A stretch of DNA of 64,000 bases from Jaapia argillacea MUCL 33604. Lineage: Eukaryota; Basidiomycota; Agaricomycetes; Jaapiales; Jaapiaceae. Made by a program: the position numbers and the translations under genes. This document shows, piece after piece, positions 1-14,537 of the stretch (positions within the stretch are counted from its first letter, which is position 1; every line of letters begins with the position of its first letter). Below the pieces are notes generated by a model that worked only from the letters and a program-made list of their open reading frames with translations, was not told where the DNA came from and did no database searches. The DNA lies in the NCBI GenBank assembly GCA_000697665.1, contig KL197758.1:93767-157766 (forward strand). The letters are read 5' to 3'.

Positions 1-23
1 CCATGGTTTTTATTTGTTCACAG

Positions 24-1208
24 TGCTGGGGGCGCTTCGACATCAAAGAGAGGCATACCTGCCAACTTCAGCATGAATACAAGCGCCAGATCGTTCAAAC
101 GTATAAAATACACGTTGCTGCCACCAAATCAATGTGCGGATGCTGATGGGTCGGTAAGCCTTGTATCCAGTTGTTCTTTCGCTCAGAAGCTCTTCACAAG
201 TTCGTTTCCAGGAAGACTCTTCTGAAGAGGAGGCGTTAGGGAACGACGATCCGATAGCCGCAGCAGAACCTGCGAATGCTGATAGCTCGGTAAGTCTCGC
301 ACTCCGTCGTTCTATCGCTTTTGACGGATTCGCTTTCAGGATCTCTCCTTCGAAGAGGAGGGATTAGGGAACGACGATCCGATAGCCGCAGCTCAATACG
401 TGTATCAAGAGGCCGCAGGAGATGCGTATGTGCCAAGCGATGCAGAGGAATCGACGGACTCAGATTTGGAGGTGGTCCCGGACTCGGAGGAGGAGGCTAA
501 CCAACCTAAATCTAACCGTGGTCGTCAAGGAAAAGCCAAGACATCCACACGAGACAAGGTGAGGCTTCTGTTAGGCTCTCGTCGTCATGATCGCTGATGA
601 AAGTTGTATTCATTCCAGGACCAGATTAGCATCAATAGGAAGGTTATAACCCGATCCACACGAGACAAGGTGAGTTTTCTCTCGGGCGCTTGACATTCTG
701 CTCGCCTATGACAGTCGTCGCGTTTCAGAACTCTGTATCTGAGAACGATAAAAGAGCTGAAGAGGGGCGAAACAAAGGTGTATTGTTGGATCCATCATAT
801 GTGAGTATGCGTTCAGATTCACGGACTCGCCAATGTTGTCCCTTATTCACACCCTCGCAGTTTGATGATGTCTATGCGCAAAAATTGGGTAAGGCAATGA
901 GCCTCAAGGGTCCATTCCCAGATACGAGTATGAAGACCCAACTTCACGTTCAAGGCTACGCAACTGCCGTGGCGCACTTGGCTGTGAAGGCCAAGGATCG
1001 ACAGTCTAAAGCCCTAGAGGCGCTTGTTCTCAAGATCGACTCAGCCACGACGGTCAAACACAACGACGCAGCCCAATCACACTCAGACGCCTTTGCTGCC
1101 AACAACCTATGGGCCCGCCAGTTACAGCTGCAAGAGGCGGATCTCAAACTTCGTCAGCAAGAACTGGACTTGAAGAGGGAAGAGCTTCTGTTACGCAAAC
1201 GCGACTGA
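24..1208 (+). CDS. 5'-partial gene, acidic/coiled-coil protein of unknown function
   Basis: I do not recognise this protein. Six exons can be joined in frame through GT-AG introns of about 50-60 nt: roughly 24-153, 212-289, 340-558, 620-669, 729-800 and 861-1208. The 5' end lies outside the window, because position 24 follows an acceptor (cacag). The middle is acidic and Ser/Glu-rich, with short basic patches (SNRGRQGKAK) that suggest a nuclear protein. The C-terminal 60 residues alternate Leu, Gln, Glu and Lys/Arg (LQLQEADLKLRQQELDLKRE) and should form a coiled coil. This arrangement resembles the tail of fungal proteins with an upstream DNA-binding region, but that is only inference. Exons 2 and 3 share an almost identical block (EEE-x-LGNDDPIAAA), so an exon was duplicated. 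The stop is TGA at 1206-1208. Confidence 0.6.
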
Positions 1209-1614
1209 CGATACCTTTGGACACGAGTTCCAGCCCGTCCGTTTGATGCGATGTTTTTTTATTTTTATTTTCCGCTGCTTTCTTGCCCAAATGCGACCAC
1301 AATCCCGAGCTTGGAGCTCGATGTGTATACAATGTGTATATGTGTGTGTATTGTTCTGAGATAAAAGTCATTCCTGATCCCAAGATCCCTTTCACTACAA
1401 CAAGTTGGAGTGAAATTCAATCAATCTCTACGATACGACACTCGCACGCAAATTTGGGCAACCCAAAGCGAGAATCATGCTACTAGACCATTAAGCCGTG
1501 AAAGAATGCACAAACGCGGTCCTCATGTACAGGTTGGATCGGGATGGCCCATGCACGTCGACAATGGGATGTGCAACCACTGGGAAATTGTTCCGATACA
1601 CAAAAATCCAACTA
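1209..1614. other. Convergent 3' intergenic gap
   Basis: This is the shared downstream region of two convergent genes. It contains T-rich stretches (around 1253-1270) and TG-rich sequence (1320-1350) that could serve 3'-end formation. I see no gene in it. Confidence 0.5.
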
Positions 1615-4338
1615 TCATGCAAGGAACAGGGTACTGATAACAGCTACCATATAAAGTAAGGATAGCCCGAGTACAGAGTGGCGACTCATCGACCTTGAGG
1701 TCGCGACCGGGGTGGGTGATCCTTGGCCGAAAGGAGGCGGACTGGGGGGAGATGTGACCCCTCCGCCACCCAAAATAGAACCATTGTTGGACAAGACGGT
1801 GCTGATCCCTAGTATTGTTCCATTAGCTGCTCGGTAAAAAAGAAAGCAGTGGGAGGGAGGGTGAGCAGGTGTCCTCAGCATATACAAACGATTGAAACTC
1901 ACCACCGATAGCCTTGACTTGTGCATACGGAGGAGAATAGGCAAGTTGAAGAACCGTTTCAAAACCAGTTCTAGATTGACTTGCAGCCAACGAGAGTAAC
2001 CTTGGATCGGATCCAGCCAGAACCTCCCAGTGCAGAACTTTAGTTGCACCATTCCTAAATGGTGTGCTTTCATTTAACATGGAGAACGGGGTAAACAGAG
2101 GTGAAACTCACCAACTGGCATATACTTTTCTGCAGTGGCAATAAACATTAATCATTATTTCTTCGATTAGCACCTGATACTCACGATCCGACAATGCTGA
2201 TATCCGGCCAACTCAGAGGGTATCCGCGCCACGTTGTTGATTTATATGCCCGATAATTCTTGAAGTCGGATGTTAAGTTCTGTAAGATTTCGCCAGGAGA
2301 CGGAAGATTACCTGGATCTGGCCACCCGTTAGATTCTGGGATCCCAACGCGGCCGAGTAGATCAGGGTTCCATTGGCCCTTCATGCAGTCTCAGTATCAA
2401 TGGCCAGCGGTGCTAAAGAGATAGAAACTCACGAGTGCTCTGACAACCTGGGAGGATAGGGAGTTACGGGTAATTACGGCAAAAAAATGGTAGCAGCAGT
2501 CGTACCATGGATTGGCACCCCATCCCACAAGCACATTGCCATTTGAGAGAAGCTTCAAGGACTGATTAGCCAACCGGCGGGAGTAGTTCAGTTGAAAGGC
2601 GCATACATCGACATTCCCTTGAGAACTACTTGTCATTTGTCGAAGAGGCAAATATTGATTGCGAAGAGTAACCGTCATATTTTCAGGGTGAAGGTCCATG
2701 ATCATTCCTCTAGCACCTAAATCCCGCGATAAGGAAGCACGCCTTTTGGTAGATCAACCGAGTACGAACTGGCTTCATCATTTTCCACTCCATCGCCTAT
2801 TAAATATAAGTTCAGATCCGAGTCAACGAAGAAAATGCGAGAAGAACTTACTGGCATTATCAAAAAGTGAAATGGCTGTATAATTATCCCTCCACTGTGC
2901 GTTGTGCTGCCACTCAAAACCACATTGGAAGCACATACTCCACGAACTTTTCTTCCCACCCAAAGTCCAAACGACTTCGCCCGTAATCCCGTCGATCTTG
3001 TAAACTTGGCGATATTGGCTACAGTTGTTCCAAAGAACAAAGTGCAAAACAAGATCAGCGACGGTGACTAGGTTCACAGGGGACATCCCAACCGAGACGA
3101 AACGAGGTAGGACCCATCGGGTGCCTTGTCGACGGAGTTGATATGGAAGCTTCAAGGCGCATAGTTAGCCACGACGATAGAACGAGTTTGATTGCGTTTG
3201 GTACGCACAAGTCCCAAGCTAACCACGAGGTCGAGATATTAGTATGATCCCATTGACGGGTAGAAATGAGTATCCTGACAATTATTCTGGCTCGTTCCGT
3301 TCCATGGCTTTGAATACGAGTCACTGAAGGGTACGTGGGCGCTCGCGCTGCCATGCAGTGATGAGTTAAAGTCCTGTTCATTTGGCGAAGAGCGCAGCTC
3401 TACATACTTCCAAGTAAACAATACCTCTCCGGTGACAATGTCAAGCCTGAGACAATCATATACGTTTGACGATTAAACGAGATCCACAATAACGAGACTC
3501 ACTCTTGGAAACGAGACTCGAGAATCCAATCCTGGCCAGATCCCCCAAGGGCCTTCAAATTTGCCGGCACTGGTTCATATACAGTTACAAGCGCCGTCGA
3601 ATTCGTGACAGAGGGGATCGCAAACTCGTGGATATCGACGGCCGTGGAGAAGGATGTCGTTAGGTTGTAGAGGACGTTGTAAGAATAATCGAGAATTAAT
3701 GCCTAGGAACATGTTTCGCATCAGAACAGTGTCGTGGGTGACTAAAAGGAAATGGGCAATATTTACCCGCCCTTGGCCCCAGCCAGCCGTGGAAACAGTT
3801 CCAGTCCACAACGTCAACACTTCCACGCCATTCAGCTTATAAGGTCAAGAATATTCGATTATCAGTAATTGAGGAATACGAGAAAGATAGATATGTGGAC
3901 TCTCACATTCTGTGTTCTAAAATTGAAGCAATCTCCAAGTCCTGCAGCAGGGCCCGACCAGACTAGGTCTCCGGTAGAGGTGTACATTGCTGCTCCATTG
4001 TGGGCGACGTCAGATCCTCGAGGACACCTTGAGAGACATTCACGATGTTATCGAGGCTTCACAAGAGAATGGGATCATTAAGTTGAGCGTACGTCAGATA
4101 AAAGCCATCCTCGTATGGTCCCGAGGGAGGTTGGACAACGACGAGCGAGGTAACGTTGATGTCGGGGTTCGAAACGAACTACTCGTAAAAATGAGTGAGA
4201 TGGCTTAAAATCTGTGCTCAGAAGTCCAAGAAGCAAACGAACCGTGGAGGTCTTCACCTGAGCGTGTACCAGGCGAAGGCAAGAACTCAAGAACGCGATG
4301 AGAACGACGCGAAACGACGTTGGACACGACATGGGCAT
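1615..4338 (-). CDS. Secreted or membrane-anchored arylsulfotransferase-like (ASST) protein
   Basis: A multi-exon minus-strand gene. The key signature is near 2.88-3.02 kb: a beta-propeller-type segment reading KIDGITGEVVWTLGGKKSSW, then FEWQHNAQW and, after a splice, AISLFDN. This matches the fungal arylsulfotransferase family (Pfam Arylsulfotran_2), in which WxLGGKxS and the W-QHxA / SLFDN blocks are characteristic. I chose the ATG at 4336-4338 because it starts a clear signal peptide (MPMSCPTSFRVVLIAFLSSC, ending near VHAQ). The next exon continues with FVSNPDINVTSLVV. The last exon (about 1615-1830) carries a Gly/Ser/Pro-rich linker and a terminal hydrophobic stretch (VLGLSLLYMVAVISTLFLA), which suggests a tail anchor or GPI signal. 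Bacterial members transfer sulfate between phenols; the substrate of fungal members is not established. Exon borders were only partly traced. Confidence 0.8.
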
Positions 4339-5876
4339 CGTGGTGAAAGGTTCGGTAGATCCACGGATGTGAAGGCGCCGAGGTCTGCGTTTGTGTGTCA
4401 TCTCTCCTTCGCCCACCCTCAAAATACAACCGACTCACCGTCTGGAACCATCTTCGTGCCTATCAAGCTGTGTGGGAGAAGGATGCACTGTATTATCCCT
4501 CCGCCATAAGCGAACCATCACCACGACGTCAACGGTACCATGCGAAACATCGGGGAAAGTAGCAAACGAGGCACAGGCATAGATATGGATGTATTTTATT
4601 CCAGGATAGCGGAGGGAGACGTCTGGTTGATGTTATTTCACCGATACTAGCAGTCATAGTCATCAGGATCTGTGGAAGACCGAAGGGTGAGCATCAGCAA
4701 AAACGGGAGGAACTTGGAAGCCCATATAAGCCCATACAAGGTATCCAAGGGTTGCCACCTTCCGGGTTTTTACCCCGGGCTTATATGGTAAACATTTGGA
4801 TTGGCAAGATGGTAGAAACCCTTGGCAAGGCGTCACCACCGGATGAGTTTCGAGATTCGGGGAGCACTTACAGGGCTTACAAGGGGTTTGAGGGCTCTCC
4901 AAATTCGTTCATAATTGTTCCAATATCTTCAGCTTATTCAACTTGTTGACTTGTTCCTTAGCACGAGAAAGATGACGGGTGAATGCCAACTGTATTCAAT
5001 AATTTATGTAATACATATCAACCGCCGTAAAAACTACTCATCGGGACAATACATACAGCAGTCACAGTAAACAAACAGGACGGAAAAGAAAGGATTTCGG
5101 GGATGAATCACAAATACAACAACTGCGAAGCAATGGCCGCCACACGATTCATGACCGAAGCCCCAATACCGGCGACTGCTGGTAGATGGGTGTCTACGGT
5201 CAACGAACGTGGAGAGGGTCAATGGCAGGAGCAGTGAATGGGAGGGAAGGAAGAAGGGCGAGATGCAGAGAGCCGATGGGGACACTTAAATACATTGAAC
5301 CGTTGTACATGTTTGCCATTTGATGGCTTCGAATGATTTGTTCCGATGCTCGGAGGCAAATCCCGGCCCTTGTAGTGAAAATCGGGCTGGTGAGGACAGG
5401 GAACACAAGTCAACTTTTCGTTTGGAGAGCACTCTCATCTGAGATTGAAAGGCGCAGTTAAAGCCATAGTTTGTGTGGATACATCATTTGGTTATCCCTC
5501 AAGAAATCCGGACCCATTTCCGTTCACTCTATACCTTGCTATGAGTGGTCCGTGGCACCCGACTTACAAGGCCTTGGAATCGGTGACAAGGTTGTCGAGG
5601 TTGACAAGGTTTAATCAGGTTATTGACTAATTATAAGGGCTTGTAATGCACATATAAGGCAATAGAAGCCATCATCTTGCGGGTCACACCTTATAAACGT
5701 CACCCGGGAATACCAGATTTTCACGTTTTCGCTGATGGCCCGATTTAGTCGCGGTGGTGGTCAATGGCCATAAAGTGGTGTTGCCTTGAATTCGACAGTC
5801 ACGTTTCCGGAACTATTCCACTTACCACACGTTCGTATGGTTATTAGCTGCTTGACTTTTGCTTCTACAACCTACA
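4339..5876. promoter_or_regulatory. 1.5-kb divergent intergenic region
   Basis: This region lies between the minus-strand ASST gene and the plus-strand phosphatase gene, so it must hold both promoters. I find no ORF with family resemblance. Short self-complementary patches occur, for example around 4712-4790 where CCCATATAAGCCC faces GGGCTTATATGG. Short CTTACAAGG/GGCTTACAAGG motifs recur near 4870 and 5560. These may be remnants of a small inverted-repeat element. No convincing TATA box or known binding site stood out. Confidence 0.4.
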
Positions 5877-7616
5877 ATGAACGGGCAAATGCCAGGACAT
5901 GCGCAAGAGTACTTCTCCAGTTCTCCGTCACTTAACGCTGCCTCGCTGGGGGGAATATACAACTCCTCCTCTGCCCCCTCAAACTTACCTTGGAACAGCT
6001 ACAACTATTGCAATGCTCCTCATGTAAATGCCCAACACTACGTAGAACCTGAACACGAAGGGGTAAGGCTCGTCTACCTGAATGTTATGATGCGACACCA
6101 TAAGGTACGTGGCACCTCCCCATTGCATTTGCTTCGCCAGCCCTCAGGCTTAAGAACATTCAGCTGATCAGCGAACATAGCGCACACCGGACAACCTTTA
6201 TCCCAACGAGAACTCGTTGAACCCCTCTTCGGGTTGGGATTGTTCGAGCTTTCTCCAGTACTCGTATGGTGACTCCGACCCGTCATCACCTGAGGGCACC
6301 TCTCCACGGATATTTCACGAAACGTCACTCCCACACTCCCACCCTTTCCTCCGCCAGTTTTGGAATGGATCCTGTGACGCCGGACAGTTGACGAAAGGCG
6401 GGCTGGATGATTCTATACATCACGGCAAAGATTTTTTTGATGTCTACCACAGGAAGTTAGGTTTCCTGGATGGCCGAGTGACGGAAGAAGAACTTTACGT
6501 GAGGACCTCGACGGAGACTCGGACATTCCAAGTTGCTGGCGGGATGTTGTATGGGATGGATCCTTCGATTACGGGGAGATCGTTTCGTGTCCATACCCAA
6601 CCGGCGACTGTGAGTTAGAATCGTTGATTACGACGTGGACGATCCTCAAACGTGGAGTGGCGGCAGGTAGACTCTCTGGTACCAAGGTATATCCCATCTT
6701 TCTCTTATTCGCATCCCCTTAATGGCCTTATAGGTATCCCTGTCCGGCAGCTAACGACATTCGAAATGCATACCAATCTGTCCCTGTATGGACCGACCAC
6801 CTCCTTCAGAACCAGGACCTTCAAAGCCGGTTAGATGACACATTGGGGACGGCGGGGTTGAGCGCCTGGTCAGCTTGGTGTAAGATCACCTCTTTACCTA
6901 CCTATATTCATTGAACTCAACTGCACTGCAGACGATCCCTTTTTCGACACATTCACTTCCAGAACATGCCATGGACACCCATTACCTTGTAATTCATCTG
7001 GAGCTTGCGTCTCACAAGATGACGCAAACCGTGTATTTCAGATTGGTGACTTCGAGTATGAGTGAGTTGATTATCCATGTACTTTCACACCTTAATTTGA
7101 GCATTATCCCATTAATCCAGTTACATATGGAATTCAGCTCAAAATGCGAGCAACTACGTCGATCTCACTTTCGGTTGGCATCATCCGGTCCCTTATCCTC
7201 CTAGTGACTATCTCACCCTCAATTAGGGGTGATGTTCTCTGAATTGGACTCTAACTTCAGAGCATATCAATCTGGGAAAGAACACTTTAAGGCGAGGTTG
7301 TATGTGGGACACGACGGATCTATGATCCGCCTTGCATCTGGACTGGGCTTGGGGAAAAACTCCCCTTTGCGATGGCCCGCCCTTGGGTCTGAGATCGTTA
7401 TGGAGGTGCGTAGCCTGAGTTTTGGATCGAAACCCACTCTCTTCATTCCTGTTGGCACGAATTCAGGTGTGGCGATCCGATCAAGGGCTGTTCGTGCGAG
7501 TAATGCATGAAGGGACGCCCGTTTTCTCGTTGGAGTGGGTTCCTCTGGAGGATTTCATCTCGTTACTGGAGTCAAGAGTACCGGTTGATGTTTTTGAGGC
7601 TTGCATGGGACGTTGA
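5877..7616 (+). CDS. Histidine acid phosphatase family protein
   Basis: A phosphoglycerate-mutase-like (histidine phosphatase, branch 2) enzyme that hydrolyses phosphomonoesters through a phosphohistidine. The first exon from ATG 5877 encodes a Ser/Asn-rich N-terminus and ends MMRHHK. After an intron it resumes RTPDNLYPNEN, so the catalytic RHGxRxP motif is built across the junction as RHHKRTP. Downstream are GQLTKGG, then LYVRTSTETRTFQVAGGMLYG (the family's VRST-xxRT block), a Cys-rich stretch (SRTCHGHPLPCN), YIWNSAQNASNYVDLTFG, and the C-terminal catalytic HD motif in LYVGHDGSMIRLASGLGLG. The last exon ends FISLLESRVPVDVFEACMGR with TGA at 7614-7616. At least seven exons with 50-75-nt introns are apparent. 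I see no classical signal peptide after the chosen start; a start further upstream cannot be excluded. Confidence 0.85.
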
Positions 7617-7941
7617 TTCCCAGCCAAGGATCTACCCAAGGTTAAGTCTATGGCCTGGCTTGTGTGACCTTGTAGTATCTGCGGTAGTGTTTGGGTGGGA
7701 TTGATTTCCGGCCATCGTCTTGCCATTCTCCTCCGTGTAGTGTGCGTCGTCGATAATTTAGTGACATCAGGCTGTTCAAACTTCAGGGTTCGGGGAGGAT
7801 AAGTACACGGGGACCCGCAGGGATCTTGAAGAAACGCGTTATGGCCTGCCCTAAAGCATCAATCGCGTTAGGCGCGGCTTCGCTAATTTTGCCGACTTCG
7901 CCGTCCACGTCTTCTGTGCCCAACTGAACTTGAACTTCACT
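7617..7941. promoter_or_regulatory. Intergenic/promoter region of the SNF2 gene
   Basis: A 325-bp gap between two tandem plus-strand genes. It must hold the phosphatase 3' end and the SNF2 promoter. No distinct motif was recognised. Confidence 0.4.
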
Positions 7942-11938
<3,997 letters not shown>

Positions 11939-12433
11939 GGATTTGGAGGCTGATTAATGTATTTAAATTTAAGATGGCATCTCGGAAATTCATGCACATT
12001 TCACTGACTTCACTGGCGAGCTATCATGGTCAGGCTCCATGGACTTGAGGAGCACTTTAGTAGGGCCTGGGCGAAAGAGTATGTTGAGGGTTGTCATTCG
12101 CTGTTGTTTTGGAACCGGGACTGCGTCGCGGTTCAGACCGATGGCAGTATAAAGTGCTCGGGCTAGTGGTGGAGGGTTGAGGGCATAGAGGGGATCGATT
12201 CCTCAAAGTCAACCTTCGGCGCCGGCGCTTTCACCAAAGCGTAAACCAAACCACAACAAGTACCGTACACTCCATCAATAACGTATTTGTTCGTATTATT
12301 TCTGGAAGCCTTTGGACAACAACATCAAACAACAGGTGACGCGTCGACCAATTCAGAGCACAGAAACACTGGAGACGCGTTTTCTAGAACCTCAGCTTTC
12401 TTATTCACTCGCACGAATACTTCACAATCAAAT
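11939..12433. promoter_or_regulatory. Intergenic region upstream of the Rpn9 gene
   Basis: A gap of about 500 bp between tandem genes. I looked for the proteasome-associated element GGTGGCAAA known from yeasts and do not see it. No ORF of note. Confidence 0.4.
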
Positions 12434-13998
12434 ATGGCAACAAGAATGGCCGTTGACCAGCCTAAACAACCCAAACTCAACGTCGAGGAGTATCTGACGA
12501 CAGCGTTATCCGGGACGCCCCAGGAGTTACATCCCTTCTTCGAGTCTTTTCAGAGATTTCATAGCCGCAAGTGTGTGTTTCTTGCGTTTACTAGTTGTTG
12601 GGGTATTGATGGAGGACTTTAGGCTATGGCATCAGCTTACGCTGAAGTTGTTTGAGTTCTTTGAACACCCGTTGTCGAAACCGTATAGGGTGGATGTGTT
12701 TGATCGGTTTGTGAGGGATTTCGAGGCTCGGATAAACCAGTTACGATTGGTGGAGATGGGTGTGAAGGTTTCAAAGGAGATCTCCAGTAAGTCTGACCCC
12801 CGTCCTAGAAATCTCAATGAATATATGATGTTGAAAGTTGGATGATGATTTAGACCCTGCGACGCATTTAACGTTCCTCACCGATTTACTATCCCGTATC
12901 GATACCAAAAGCTCACCGGAGGCTCACGTGTTGCTACTTTCACAAATTGCTCATGTAAAGTTACTGTATGGAGATGTGGAGGGTACGAAGACGGATATCG
13001 ACCAGGCGTGGAAGGTCCTGGATGAGTTGTCTAGTGTTGACAACTCTGTGAACGCCGCTTACTACAGTGTTGCCGCTGATTACCACAAGGTCGGTGATAA
13101 GTAGCCTATTCATAATATTCTGTCAGGATTGACAGCCATCTGTTCGTTGACAGGCGAAGGCGGATTATGCGCCGTATTACAAGAATTCACTCTTGTACCT
13201 TGCATGTATCGACCTTGACAAGGAGCTGACACCAGAGGAGCGCTTGGCTCGCGCACATGATCTTGGGATCTCCGCATTCCTCGGAGACACCATCTACAAC
13301 TTTGGAGAACTAGTAAGTCAAACATGTTTCATGTAACACGTTCACTGACCAAAGCGCCTTCCAGTTAATGCACCCTATACTTGACGCGCTAGACGGAACT
13401 CCCCACGAGTGGATTAAGAAGCTGCTGTTTACTTTCAACGAAGGTAATATCGGCAAATTCGAGGCATTAGCACCACTGTTCCCGAAGGAGGTCAGTCCCC
13501 TGTTTACCCTAATTGAGCGCTGTTGGGCGATTATTCACACAACGCAGCCGATTTTACAAGATAACTACCCCTTCCTCCGGCAAAAGATCTGCCTCATGGC
13601 GTTGATCGAATCTGTCTTCAAGCGAAATCCGTACGACCGAACCATGACTTTCCAAACCATCGCGGAGGAGACCCGGCTTCCGCTCGACGAGGTCGAGCAC
13701 CTCGTAATGAAAGCCTTGAGGTGGGTTGGCTTCTCCCCAAAGATCTGATAACTCGCATCGAAAGTGATTCGCTGACTTTCGGTTCTTCGCTTCGTTGCGG
13801 ATTTCTTGCTTCGGCAGCCTGAAATTAATCCGTGGATCGATTGACCAGGTTGATCAGAAGGCGCAGATTACGTGGGTTCAGCCCCGTGTGCTTTCAAGAG
13901 AGCAGATTGGCCAATTGTCGCAGAGGTTGTCTGCGTGGGTGGGCAAGCTGAGCCTGGTGGAACAGAGGATCGCGCCGGAGTTGATTGCCAATGCTTGA
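12434..13998 (+). CDS. rpn9: 26S proteasome regulatory subunit Rpn9 (PSMD13)
   Basis: A non-ATPase lid subunit of the 19S regulatory particle, needed for proteasome assembly and Rpn10 incorporation in yeast. From ATG 12434 (MATRMAVDQPKQPKLNVEEY) the protein continues through HPFFESFQRFHSRK, then WHQLTLKLFEFFEHP and a helical TPR-like repeat region (LLSQIAHVKLLYGDVEGTK, NAAYYSVAADYHK, YYKNSLLYLACIDLDKELTP). A C-terminal PCI domain follows: LMHPILDALDGTPHEWIK, FLRQKICLMALIESVFKR, FQTIAEETRLPLDEVEHLVM and SLKLIRGSIDQVDQKAQI. The end is QRIAPELIANA with TGA at 13996-13998. About six short introns interrupt it. Length near 390 residues matches the family, and the order of blocks is complete with no visible lesion. 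It is probably constitutively expressed, which is inference from its role. Confidence 0.93.
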
Positions 13999-14537
13999 GA
14001 CTGGATGGACCGGTCTGCATCATGGCATCACATCCCCCCTTTCGCGTTGCGATGTATTCTTGTTTCTCGGACGCGATTATCATCTGTATCGTACGCGTTA
14101 CACTCCTTATGAGTCAATGACTGGGTGTAGATCGCTTCCCATGGTCGATTTCTGTTGCTGTTGACTACAAATGACCAGTCTGGCTGAGGAGGGTGGCCTC
14201 CACGAGGATGACGGCTGCGTATGCCTAGATTATTTCAGCAACTATAAAAGGGAACTTTCGAACGAGGGAATGGCCTCATTAGGTGATGCGGGACTGAAAC
14301 AACGGATTTGACGGAAGAGACCTCGTTGAAGCCAGCGTGAACCTGACGATATCACTGTTCCAATCTTACTTGCAGGCTGGCCAACGCGCTATCGTGTGCT
14401 GCCAACGTGTATCATATACCCTCCTTGATCCCTTTCATTTGCCGTTGTCCTGGTCTTTCATTCTCGATTATCTTCCCAAACCTTTGGCGACAATCTCATA
14501 GTAGCCGCCGTTCGACCTTGGTATTCGACCACACAAT
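13999..14537. promoter_or_regulatory. Intergenic/promoter region of the Myb gene
   Basis: About 540 bp between tandem genes. It includes the CT-rich leader just before ATG 14538 that is typical of fungal promoters (around 14430-14480). No gene seen. Confidence 0.4.

Noticed and set aside
12000-12433. A proteasome-associated control element upstream of Rpn9
   Set aside because: The yeast GGTGGCAAA motif was not found in this interval.
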